This document shows positions 1 to 8,271 of a DNA stretch of 24,776 nucleotides, piece after piece. Source of the DNA: an uncultured Odoribacter sp. Lineage in GTDB: Bacteria; Bacteroidota; Bacteroidia; Bacteroidales; Marinifilaceae. The notes under the pieces are model-generated. The model was not told the origin of the DNA and made no database searches. It saw only the letters and a program-made list of their open reading frames with translations. The translations under genes and the position numbers were made by a program. The stretch's first letter is position 1. Every line of letters begins with the position of its first letter. The stretch spans positions 1 to 24,776 of the forward strand of contig CAMWQQ010000002.1 in the NCBI GenBank assembly GCA_947176455.1. The letters run 5' to 3'.

Positions 1-544
1 CACCGCCGTGAATCAGGTGCTGTACGATTTTGAAAGCGGCCTCTGCATCGTCTGCGACCACTTTGGACACATTAAGCTCTTTTGCCGTTCGGTCGAACAA
101 TACCAAAGGCACTCCCATGTTCAGGATTTGCTGGATGTGTTCGTATGAGGTGGTGGCTTTTGAAATGGACAGGATGATACCGTCGCATCTGTTGGCCAGG
201 AATATATCTATGTTCTTCTTTTCTTTCTCAACGTTTTCATTGGAGGAGGCGACCAGTACGTTGTAGCCGTAGTGGTCGGCGACTTCTTCTATTTTTTTCA
301 CTACGGTGGCAAAGAACGTGTTGACAATCTGTGGCACCACCACGCCGATCGTGTTGCTCTTGTGGGTTTTCAATGCCACAGCGATTGGGTTCGGTTTGTA
401 CCCGAGTTCCTTTGCCAATTCTTGAACCGCCTTCCGGGTCTGCTGGCTGATCTCAGGATTGTCTTTCAGTGCCCGCGATACGGTGGATACGGAAATATTT
501 AACTTTTCTGCTAAATCCTTGATTGTAATGGCTTTCTGTGTCAT
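1..544 (-). CDS. LacI-family transcriptional regulator, N-terminal part (cut by window edge)
   Basis: Reading back from an ATG at 544 gives 181 open codons that run off the left edge. Residues about 6-27 form the classic LacI helix-turn-helix (IKDLAEKLNISVSTVSRALK), followed by the hinge region (GYKPNPIAVAL) and the start of the periplasmic-binding-protein-like sensor domain (TIGVVVPQIVNTFFATVV, about residues 63-80). This family usually represses or activates sugar-use genes and responds to a sugar or sugar phosphate in the cytoplasm. The start lies 12 bases after the stop of the upstream HD phosphohydrolase on the same strand, so the two may be co-transcribed. No separate promoter fits in the gap. 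The target genes and the effector are probably beyond the left edge. The family call is firm; the specificity is unknown. Confidence 0.93.
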   Translation of the reverse strand, partial: MTQKAITIKDLAEKLNISVSTVSRALKDNPEISQQTRKAVQELAKELGYKPNPIAVALKTHKSNTIGVVVPQIVNTFFATVVKKIEEVADHYGYNVLVASSNENVEKEKKNIDIFLANRCDGIILSISKATTSYEHIQQILNMGVPLVLFDRTAKELNVSKVVADDAEAAFKIVQHLIHGG

Positions 545-556
545 ATTCCTGAGCTT

Positions 557-2626
557 TTAATGTTGATTGTCTTCCGTTTCGTTTTTCAATTTGGGATATG
601 CAATCCTGGAGTGGTATATGCTGGTCAGCATATCGATGAATGCAGATTTGGTGGTGGCGATGTCCTTAAGCGTGAGGTCTGCATTGCTGAAGCGTCCTTC
701 CTGGAGCTGGTTGTCGATGATTTCGTTCACCAACTTGGTGATGTTTTCTTCTGTCTTTTCTGCCAGGGCTCTGGAGGCGGCTTCGACAGCGTCTGCCATC
801 ATCACCACCGCGCATTCCCGGGACACCGGGTCGGGACCGTTGTAGGTGAACAGGGATTCATCGATTTCCCGATCCGGGTATTTGTTTTTGAACGAATTGT
901 AGAAATACCTCACTTTGCTTTTTCCGTGGTGTGTGCGGATAAAGTTCACGATGTTTTCCGGCAGATTGTATTTCTTTGCCAGTTCTATGCCTTGGGTGAC
1001 GTGGTCGATGATGCGTTTCGCGCTTTCGTCGAAATCGCATTTGTTGTGCGGATTCATGCCTCCGCTTTGATTTTCGATGAAGAAAATCGGGTCGTAAGTT
1101 TTGCCGATGTCATGATAGAGCGCTCCTGTCCTGACCAGTAAGGGATTGCCTCCGATACGGTAAATGGCTTCCTCTGCCAGGTTGGCGACCATAAGAGAGT
1201 GCTGAAAGGTTCCGGGAGCCTTTTGGGTTAAGCTTCTCAACGCCGGATGATTGGGATTGGAGAGTTCGAGCAGGGTGATGTCCGAAGTGTAACCGAATAC
1301 CTTTTCAAAAATATAGATAACCGGATAGGTCAGGGTCAACAGCAGGCAGTTGACAAACAGCCACAGGAACACCAACAGGTGAGGTGCTCTGATTTCGCCT
1401 TCCTGGCTCAGGATAAAGGCGATGTAAACCAGAGAATAGGTGGCGAACACCAGCAAAATGGACAATATCAGTTGTCCCCTGCGTTGCAGGTGATTGAGGC
1501 TGAATATGGAGACGATGCCCGCCGCTATCTGCATAAAGGCGAACATATAGCTGTTCGGGGCGTAGCAGGCAATCAATAGACTGGTGTTAAGCAATAGGAA
1601 TAGGGCTGTTTGACTGTCAATCAGGATGTTGACGATGATAACAAAGAAAAGAACCGGTATGGCATACAGACTGATGTCCTGGTTGTAGCCTATGCCCCCC
1701 AGGGCTAACGTTGCTAGAAACAGACTGTATAGGAAGATGAATTCCCGGTTGCTGTAAAACATTTTTCTCTTGGAGTAATAGAAGAAGGTGGAAAATACCA
1801 TCAGGGCGACGATTGCTAGCAGGAATTGTCCGCCGATGGTGCGCATATACGTTTCCGTGCTTCCCAGATTGTTCTGGTATTCGTTTTTGAGCGAGTTCAG
1901 CAGTTTTATTTTTTCAGCAGTAACCAGTTCTCGTTCGCTGATGATGATGTCGCCCTGCCGGACCATTCCTTGGGTCAGACTGATGTGTTTCAAGTGATTC
2001 AGCTGATCCTGAGTGGTTTTGGCAAGGTCGAATTCCAAGTTGGGCAGGAGGTAGTTGTTTAGATTCAGGCTGAGAATCTTTTCGCGAACGGATTTCGGGA
2101 GACCGGATTCGTTGATTTCCTCAACGAGGGTGGCGTATGCCGTTTTTAGGGGATAGACGTCGCTGAACTCGACCGTTTGGGCGATTTTGTTTTCAACGAC
2201 CTTGATGCTTTGGATGTTCAGGGGATCCCAGCGTTCCGGCAATTGCAACAGTCCCGCCTGGTATATCTCCTCCAGTCGTCCGACGATCCGGGACAGCGCC
2301 GCCTGCGTTGAAGCTGTTTCAAAGGGATGCAGGGCGGTTTTGAACTTCTCCGTCTGGAAAATGGCTATCTGGTCGTTGCGGTTGAAGATAGGGGGATATT
2401 CTTCCGCAATCTGCTTGCGTTCTTCCTGCAGTTCCTCGTCCGTTTTGTAAATGGGGAAATCGAAGGGCGCAGTCAAGGTCTCGTAACGCCACGGCATGCC
2501 TTTCTGGTATTCGTATTGGAAGTTGCCGACTTTGGGAAACAGATAAACGATGACGATGCTGATGAAGAATATGATTCCTAATCTCAGGAATGTATTCAGG
2601 TGACGTTTCAGTTTTTTGCCAAACAT
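557..2626 (-). CDS. 7TM-HD family phosphohydrolase (PgpH/YqfF type), probable c-di-AMP phosphodiesterase
   Basis: This 689-residue membrane protein has the full PgpH/YqfF layout. There is one N-terminal membrane segment (about residues 12-30), an extracytoplasmic domain (about 40-270, the 7TMR-HDED type), a run of hydrophobic segments (about 275-460), and a C-terminal cytoplasmic HD domain. The metal-binding residues are visible: H476 (in GTFQHS), H505-D506 (HDIGK), paired H566-H567 (THHG) and D612 (MMADAVEA). Characterised relatives in Firmicutes hydrolyse cyclic di-AMP to pApA, affecting potassium and cell-wall homeostasis. The same activity here is inferred from architecture. The first ATG is used; a near-consensus -7 box lies about 35 bases upstream. 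The gene is intact and of normal length. The lacI-type gene follows after 12 bases. Confidence 0.92.
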   Translation of the reverse strand: MFGKKLKRHLNTFLRLGIIFFISIVIVYLFPKVGNFQYEYQKGMPWRYETLTAPFDFPIYKTDEELQEERKQIAEEYPPIFNRNDQIAIFQTEKFKTALHPFETASTQAALSRIVGRLEEIYQAGLLQLPERWDPLNIQSIKVVENKIAQTVEFSDVYPLKTAYATLVEEINESGLPKSVREKILSLNLNNYLLPNLEFDLAKTTQDQLNHLKHISLTQGMVRQGDIIISERELVTAEKIKLLNSLKNEYQNNLGSTETYMRTIGGQFLLAIVALMVFSTFFYYSKRKMFYSNREFIFLYSLFLATLALGGIGYNQDISLYAIPVLFFVIIVNILIDSQTALFLLLNTSLLIACYAPNSYMFAFMQIAAGIVSIFSLNHLQRRGQLILSILLVFATYSLVYIAFILSQEGEIRAPHLLVFLWLFVNCLLLTLTYPVIYIFEKVFGYTSDITLLELSNPNHPALRSLTQKAPGTFQHSLMVANLAEEAIYRIGGNPLLVRTGALYHDIGKTYDPIFFIENQSGGMNPHNKCDFDESAKRIIDHVTQGIELAKKYNLPENIVNFIRTHHGKSKVRYFYNSFKNKYPDREIDESLFTYNGPDPVSRECAVVMMADAVEAASRALAEKTEENITKLVNEIIDNQLQEGRFSNADLTLKDIATTKSAFIDMLTSIYHSRIAYPKLKNETEDNQH

Positions 2627-2659
2627 GATTCTATTCCGTTGGTTAATAACAAACGGGGC

Positions 2660-2667
2660 GAAAGATA
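2660..2667 (-). promoter_or_regulatory. Possible Bacteroidota -7 box for the HD phosphohydrolase gene
   Basis: On the minus strand this reads TATCTTTC, one base off TAnnTTTG. It sits 33 bases upstream of the start codon, giving a predicted leader of about 27 bases. No convincing -33 element was seen. Confidence 0.4.
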
Positions 2668-2706
2668 TAAAATTAATTGGAAAATGCCTGCTCTTTTATG
2701 AAAAAG

Positions 2707-2736
2707 AGTTTATAAAGTTCGTAAAGTTTATAAAGT
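2707..2736. repeat. 12-bp tandem direct repeat upstream of the HD phosphohydrolase gene
   Basis: AGTTTATAAAGT occurs at 2707-2718 and again at 2725-2736, separated by TCGTAA, so the period is 18 bases. It lies about 80-110 bases upstream of the HD gene start. Each copy is partly palindromic. A related 11-mer, ATAAAGTTCGT, spans the copy 1/spacer junction (2713-2723) and recurs at 5665-5675 upstream of enolase. Confidence 0.6.
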
Positions 2737-2761
2737 GATAAGTGCGGGATGCTTTGGAAAT

Positions 2762-2796
2762 GAACCCCAAAAGTGCTTGTCTGACTTTTGGGGTTC
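2762..2796 (-). terminator. Hairpin downstream of ridA, likely terminator
   Basis: A perfect 13-bp inverted repeat (GAACCCCAAAAGT, 9-base loop, ACTTTTGGGGTTC) begins 38 bases after the ridA stop codon. The U-run on the minus-strand RNA is weak (TTCATTT), so it may stabilise the 3' end as much as terminate. Confidence 0.6.
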
Positions 2797-2834
2797 TTTA
2801 GTCCGTTCTGTTTGCTTTCGTGTCTGAAAACAGG

Positions 2835-3212
2835 TTATTTGGCGGCAATGGTCTCGATTTCCACCAAAGCTCCCATCGGCAGGGATTTTACGGCAAAAGC
2901 CGCACGTGCCGGGCAGTCTTGGGTGTAATATTTGGCATATACCTCGTTCATGGCGGCGAAGTCGGCGATGTCGCTCAACAGACAGGTTGATTTCACGACG
3001 TCACGGAAAGAGTATCCTGCTTCTTCCAGAATGTAGCCGATGTTTTTCAATGCCTGTTCGGTTTGTTCTTTGATACCGCCTTCTGCAAATTTGCCGGTAG
3101 AGGCGTCAATGGGCAACTGACCGCTGATGTACAGGGTTCCGTTCACTTCAATTGCCTGACTGTAAGGACCGATTGCCTTGGGGGCTTTCGGAGAATTGAT
3201 TACTTTTTTCAT
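2835..3212 (-). CDS. ridA: RidA family reactive intermediate/imine deaminase
   Basis: RidA hydrolyses reactive enamine/imine intermediates, such as 2-aminoacrylate made by PLP enzymes, and protects the cell from their damage. With the start at 3212 the protein has 125 residues, the normal size of the YjgF/YER057c/UK114 family. The signature is complete: SPKAPKAIGPYSQA near the N-terminus, YISGQLPID, and the C-terminal PARAAFAV..LPMGALVEIE. R103 corresponds to the substrate-binding arginine of characterised RidA proteins, with E118 and E120 nearby. The frame stays open to 3338, but those extra 42 codons have no family similarity. A perfect -7 box at 3239-3246 lies between the two possible starts, so 3212 is chosen. 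It appears monocistronic, with a hairpin downstream. Confidence 0.95.
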   Translation of the reverse strand: MKKVINSPKAPKAIGPYSQAIEVNGTLYISGQLPIDASTGKFAEGGIKEQTEQALKNIGYILEEAGYSFRDVVKSTCLLSDIADFAAMNEVYAKYYTQDCPARAAFAVKSLPMGALVEIETIAAK

Positions 3213-3238
3213 CTTTCTATGAATTTGTTTTATTGTCA

Positions 3239-3246
3239 CAAAATTA
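3239..3246 (-). promoter_or_regulatory. Bacteroidota -7 promoter box for ridA
   Basis: The minus strand reads TAATTTTG, a perfect match to TAnnTTTG, 26 bases upstream of the ridA ATG at 3212. The predicted transcript starts near 3232, which rules out the longer open frame as the true N-terminus. Confidence 0.6.
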
Positions 3247-3382
3247 TAAAATAAACTCCCTTTTCGAGAACTATATCTTTTTTTAACAATAAAATAAGAA
3301 ACACAAGCTTTTTTGCGATGATATAGGATAGGCCCCAAGAGCCATAGTTATCAATTTTTCGGAACTGCATTCGCATAAGATA

Positions 3383-4045
3383 TTATTGCCAACCCAGCCG
3401 TTTTGAGATTTTATCTAATACGTCATTTACTGTATCATATTCCTTCAACCAGGTTGGGATGTCTTTGTTTATCCAATATAACGCTTGCAAAATCTCTTTA
3501 TGTATGTTGTCAATATAGGCGTGACTCCAGCATATAGGTTCATTGTGAAAGACTCTGTTTCTGAATGTGCGAAGATTGTTTAGGGGAGCAGAAATGTTTT
3601 TCCTTTGTCGTTGTGTCTTTGGCATATAAGGAAATGCTCGTCTTAAGTCATGCCATAATATTTTTTCATATTGGCTATTTATCAAAGACACCCAAAAACC
3701 AAAAGTGAGTTCTGCAACAATTTTGGATGCAGTAACGATTTCGCCTCGGTTGCTGATGTGGCGTTGAGCTTCGGTTATGTAATAATTTAGTCCGTTTAAG
3801 CCTTGGACGGAAGGAATGATACGATACCAATCTTTTCGACCGAACTTTGTTATCAATTCCCTGTTAAGAGCATTTCTCAGTGCAACTTCAAAAACTGAAA
3901 GGCAGGCATAGAATGAACCAGATAATTCTATATTTGATTGATAGTGGATGATAGCTATTGCTTCATTTTTGGGGTGGGCTGCATAGTAGCGTTCCATTCT
4001 CTCTGTAGAGAAAACCTTTTCGAAAAAATATTTGGTTTGAATCAT
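3383..4045 (-). CDS. Abi-like HEPN-domain protein (candidate abortive-infection RNase)
   Basis: This 220-residue soluble protein has an Abi-like (Abi_2 type) appearance. There is an N-terminal helical region with FEVALRNALNRELITKFG (about 52-69), a middle motif LTFGFWVSL (113-121), and a C-terminal LRTFRNRVFHNEP (159-170). The last contains R162-x4-H167, the Rx4-6H motif that forms the RNase active site of HEPN domains. Relatives are linked to abortive infection, in which cells cleave RNA and stop growth on phage attack. RNase activity and defence are inference. Three 60-base lines counted within the gene (from 3421, 3541, 3661) have 32-38% G+C, against 55% in a line from enolase (4681), consistent with acquired DNA. 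It stands between two housekeeping genes. No nucleotidyltransferase or other antitoxin partner is adjacent. Confidence 0.75.
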   Translation of the reverse strand: MIQTKYFFEKVFSTERMERYYAAHPKNEAIAIIHYQSNIELSGSFYACLSVFEVALRNALNRELITKFGRKDWYRIIPSVQGLNGLNYYITEAQRHISNRGEIVTASKIVAELTFGFWVSLINSQYEKILWHDLRRAFPYMPKTQRQRKNISAPLNNLRTFRNRVFHNEPICWSHAYIDNIHKEILQALYWINKDIPTWLKEYDTVNDVLDKISKRLGWQ

Positions 4046-4136
4046 TTTTGTTTGTATGTTTGCAATGCAGTCCCGGGTGTTCCTCTCCCAGTTTTTTGAT
4101 GCTGGTGATGAATCCGGGTTTTTTATTTGTATATTG

Positions 4137-4144
4137 TAAAGGTA
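4137..4144 (-). promoter_or_regulatory. Possible -7 box for the HEPN gene
   Basis: The minus strand reads TACCTTTA, one base off TAnnTTTG, about 91 bases upstream of the HEPN start and just past the long hairpin at 4162-4217. It implies a leader of about 85 bases containing separated CCCGG/CCGGG segments. Confidence 0.35.
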
Positions 4145-4161
4145 ATAAAAAGTTGTAAATT

Positions 4162-4217
4162 TGACAAATGAATAACAAGAGAGTGTCTTCCGGCACTCTC
4201 TTGTTATTCATTTGTCA
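4162..4217 (-). terminator. Very long perfect hairpin between enolase and the HEPN gene
   Basis: Arms 4162-4185 and 4194-4217 are perfect reverse complements over 24 bases, with an 8-base centre. In minus-strand RNA the centre can close further around a GGAA (GNRA-type) tetraloop; in plus-strand RNA around UUCC. It begins 59 bases after the enolase stop and is followed on the minus strand by AAATTTACAACTTTTTATT, so it probably ends enolase transcripts. The stem is longer than most intrinsic terminators and could instead be a small mobile or repeat element. Confidence 0.7.
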
Positions 4218-4276
4218 GGTATCCTTGTAGCAGTTGCCTGACCTCGCCTTTTGGCGTTGGAATGGTTTCTGGAGTC

Positions 4277-5626
<1,350 letters not shown>

Positions 5627-5703
5627 TTACGACAAAAGGGCGAAATATCCGGAATCAAAAATTCATAAAGTTCGTTAATACTGGGGTGTCGGTATATCCA
5701 ATT

Positions 5704-5731
5704 AGCCTGCCCCGGTTGTCCGGAACAGGCT
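5704..5731 (-). terminator. Stem-loop downstream of the SusCD locus
   Basis: On the minus strand, AGCCTGTTCCGG, a 4-base loop ACAA, then CCGGGGCAGGCT form a 12-bp stem with two G-U pairs. It lies about 97 bases after the last gene of the uptake locus and about 120 bases upstream of eno. No U-run follows, so its role as a terminator is uncertain. Confidence 0.4.
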
Positions 5732-5758
5732 AAGGGATATTGAGCTATTCGGGAAAAT

Positions 5759-5802
5759 CTTGTGAATCCAGGTGGCTTGTTGCTGACGTCCGGATTCACA
5801 AG
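5759..5802 (-). terminator. Stem-loop immediately after the PKD-like gene
   Basis: CTTGTGAATCC and its exact reverse complement are separated by 22 bases. The structure starts 26 bases after the stop codon of the last SusCD-locus gene and is followed on the minus strand by ATTTTCCC. It is the likeliest 3' end of the operon transcript, possibly acting together with the hairpin at 5704-5731. Confidence 0.5.
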
Positions 5803-5827
5803 GTGAGCCGTAGAAATGTTGTGCTAA

Positions 5828-7465
5828 TCACTTCTTGTAGTCGTCTTTATACCGTAAAGCGATATCGACTATCTTTCCCAATCGGGTGATTTCCTGTTTC
5901 AATACGGGCGCAGAAGTCTGTACTGGGAAATCGTACATCCGGAACACTCCGCTAACGCTTTCTTCTTGCGTCGTGTCGTAACCGGCGATGTATAGCCAAT
6001 GTTGCCGTGCCGTTTCCCAGTTTGCCCAAGGCAATCTTGGTGATGGTTGTTGAAATTTCAGGACCGATATGTGTTCGTTGGGAAAAGAAAGTATCTTTTG
6101 TGCCGGTTGTTCCGGTGTGCTGAAATCGAATTGATACACATCGCCTTGTTCCGTTGCATAGAACAGGAAAGTGAAAATGGGATGGAAGGCAAAATGGGTG
6201 ATTTTGTCACCGTTGGCAGGCAACAGGCGTTTGTAAAGAGTTCGTTCCTGTTTATAATCGACGTTGATGCGCATGCCGTAAAGGTCGTAATCCTCCGTTC
6301 CGGGAGTTTTCAATACGGCATAAACATACCCTTCCGGATTTCCTTCCATGTGTACCAAATCTTTTCCCGTATTGACATCGTAGTCCACGGAACCTTCCGT
6401 GAAAGACAATACGGAGGGGTACTCGTCAGCGACATATTCGTAGACTTGCCCGTAGATTCTTTTTAGGGTAGACTTCAAAGCTAGGAACCGGCGGTTGGTT
6501 TCGTCATAGAGGATAATGGAGCGTCCGGTAACTCTTTCTTTTGCATCTTCTTCGTAGTGGTATAGTCCAGTTCTGTGTCCGATGTAGGGAGCAACTTTAA
6601 AATACTCGTTGCTGTTTGCCAATTTGTTTATCGGATAAGTGAATATGGCTCCGTTGGGAATGCTGTATCGTTCTCGCGCATAAAGTTCTCCGTTTGAGGT
6701 AATGACCACCTCTCTTGAAGGTTCTGTATTCCAGATTGTGGCACCGCCGCAGATTTCTACTTTGTTTGGATTCTCGCTGAATTGCCAAAGCATGTTGTTT
6801 TCTTCCGAAGGTTGTAGCGTCTCGGGATCCAAATTGAATGTGCCCGCATCGCAATACACCAAACGTGAAGAACCGTGGGTCCAGTTGTAGTTATAAATCA
6901 GTTTGTACGGTTGTCCCAGACTGAAATCGAGGTCCTTCCAAAGGTTGTGTGAAATTAATTTCTCATTTTCGGAGGTATAGGAAATCATGTCCAACCGGGC
7001 TTTCCCGGCTTCTTCGCACAATATCATCCAACCTTCGCTTACCGAGGTGCGCAGTCTGACATAAAAATCGGTTTTGTAGGAAATGCCGGTTTGGGTGTCT
7101 TTCACGTAAAAGAATCCGGCATAGTCGCCCGGTTTTTCCTTCAGTGGATAAGCGAGGTTCTTTTCCCTGCCGATGATGTAGCTTGCCTTTTGTTCCTCGA
7201 CCGGAATGGAGTCGTTGTTGTAGCGGGCATGCAGGGGCATCAGTTTCCATTCAAATTCCAGGTGGTCTTCCGTACCGCCGAGTGCGAGACTTAACACCGG
7301 TTCGATTCTGAGCGTATCGGCATAGGTGTATTTCTCATACCATTGGTTGGAATGAATGCTGTCAACGGTCACATTATTCAGGTCCGTATATTTATAATTT
7401 CCCAAGTCGTCATAGCAGGCGGTTGCCAGCAGGGACAGGAACAAGTATAATAAAAGCTGTTTCAT
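5828..7465 (-). CDS. PKD-like family lipoprotein of the SusCD locus
   Basis: This 545-residue protein begins with a lipoprotein signal peptide (MKQLLLYLFLSLLATAC, lipid cysteine at residue 17). It continues with the CYDDLGNYKYTDLN start typical of the Bacteroidota PKD-like family (PF16407 type), which I recognise by this N-terminus and by its place after a DUF4843 gene. The rest looks like a beta-rich fold with repeated aromatic and charged stretches and no catalytic motif I can identify. It is probably exposed on the outer-membrane surface as an accessory substrate-binding or docking protein for the SusCD complex; this role is inferred from position. It is the last gene of the unit, 27 bases after the DUF4843 gene, and is followed by two stem-loops. 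Function is otherwise unknown. Confidence 0.85.
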   Translation of the reverse strand: MKQLLLYLFLSLLATACYDDLGNYKYTDLNNVTVDSIHSNQWYEKYTYADTLRIEPVLSLALGGTEDHLEFEWKLMPLHARYNNDSIPVEEQKASYIIGREKNLAYPLKEKPGDYAGFFYVKDTQTGISYKTDFYVRLRTSVSEGWMILCEEAGKARLDMISYTSENEKLISHNLWKDLDFSLGQPYKLIYNYNWTHGSSRLVYCDAGTFNLDPETLQPSEENNMLWQFSENPNKVEICGGATIWNTEPSREVVITSNGELYARERYSIPNGAIFTYPINKLANSNEYFKVAPYIGHRTGLYHYEEDAKERVTGRSIILYDETNRRFLALKSTLKRIYGQVYEYVADEYPSVLSFTEGSVDYDVNTGKDLVHMEGNPEGYVYAVLKTPGTEDYDLYGMRINVDYKQERTLYKRLLPANGDKITHFAFHPIFTFLFYATEQGDVYQFDFSTPEQPAQKILSFPNEHISVLKFQQPSPRLPWANWETARQHWLYIAGYDTTQEESVSGVFRMYDFPVQTSAPVLKQEITRLGKIVDIALRYKDDYKK

Positions 7466-7492
7466 GTTGTCTTTTTTTAGTTAAACCAAACA

Positions 7493-8260
7493 CTATCCTT
7501 GAGCCTCTGTGCCCATGGTCATCGGGGTGCCGTCCTTTTCCAGGTAAGGTTCCTCCTGGGCATCCAGCCAGCGTTGTACTTTCTTGCCGTAATATTTGAG
7601 TTTGAATTCCTGGGGCTGTTCCTTGCTGATGAAATCTGCCCGCCGGATGTCGCATTGCGTGCAAATCAAATCAGCTTTCCGGTAGCTCCATTCCCCGAAA
7701 TAGGGCGTGCCCAGTCTGTCCCACCACCAGGGTTTGGGAAAATCCTCGCTGGCGATAATGGTCATGCTGTGTCCGAGGAAATAACGGTTGCCATCGCTGT
7801 CCGTGCGCCAATTGTATTCCGAGTCGAATTGCTCGCTTTCTTCAATGACCACCGTAAAGATGCGGTTGTGGAATGCCAGTTCTTCGCTTCGCAGCATGGT
7901 GATTTCCACGTAGGTCACATTGCTGTTTGCCGGCAGGATGACTTCCGTGGGAATCGACCGGAAATCCACATCGACTTCGGCGCGAAGGGTATCCGTTTCA
8001 CACAGCACCGTGCGGATGTTAATGGTGCGGTCGTAATCCGTTACCGTGCCGAAAAGGTAAATCGGCAACCTGAATACCTGTTCCTTGATGTCGCCGTCAA
8101 GGATTCCCCAGACATCGTATTGCATGGTGTCTCCCAGGATTTGGAATCTTTGTGTGGAGAAATAAATCGAGCTTCCTCCTTCGTAGCCCTCCAGTTCCGT
8201 GTGTTCGCATCCGTAACACAGCAACAGGGCGAGTATGTTGAGAAAAAACAAATGTTTCAT
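7493..8260 (-). CDS. DUF4843 domain lipoprotein of the SusCD locus
   Basis: This 255-residue exported protein has a signal peptide ending in LLLCYGC. Cys18 is the probable lipidation site, although the cysteine at -3 is not canonical. The body matches the DUF4843 pattern: a GGSSIYF segment near the N-terminus, a region with FRLPIYLFGTVTDYDR, and a tail with WWWDRLGTPYFGEWSYRK. Proteins of this family regularly follow SusD genes and precede PKD-like genes in Bacteroidota, as here. No enzymatic motif is visible and the biochemical role is unknown. It starts 11 bases after the SusD stop codon and is followed after 27 bases by the PKD-like gene, so it is almost certainly co-transcribed with both. 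Confidence 0.85.
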   Translation of the reverse strand: MKHLFFLNILALLLCYGCEHTELEGYEGGSSIYFSTQRFQILGDTMQYDVWGILDGDIKEQVFRLPIYLFGTVTDYDRTINIRTVLCETDTLRAEVDVDFRSIPTEVILPANSNVTYVEITMLRSEELAFHNRIFTVVIEESEQFDSEYNWRTDSDGNRYFLGHSMTIIASEDFPKPWWWDRLGTPYFGEWSYRKADLICTQCDIRRADFISKEQPQEFKLKYYGKKVQRWLDAQEEPYLEKDGTPMTMGTEAQG

Positions 8261-8271
8261 GATGCAGTTTA

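Noticed and set aside
2835..3338. RidA with a 42-residue N-terminal extension
   Set aside because: The extension has no family similarity and spans the perfect -7 box at 3239-3246. The 125-residue form is standard.
3963..4211. An 82-residue minus-strand frame overlapping the HEPN gene and its leader
   Set aside because: It starts inside the long hairpin, overlaps the HEPN gene in another frame, and matches no family I recognise.
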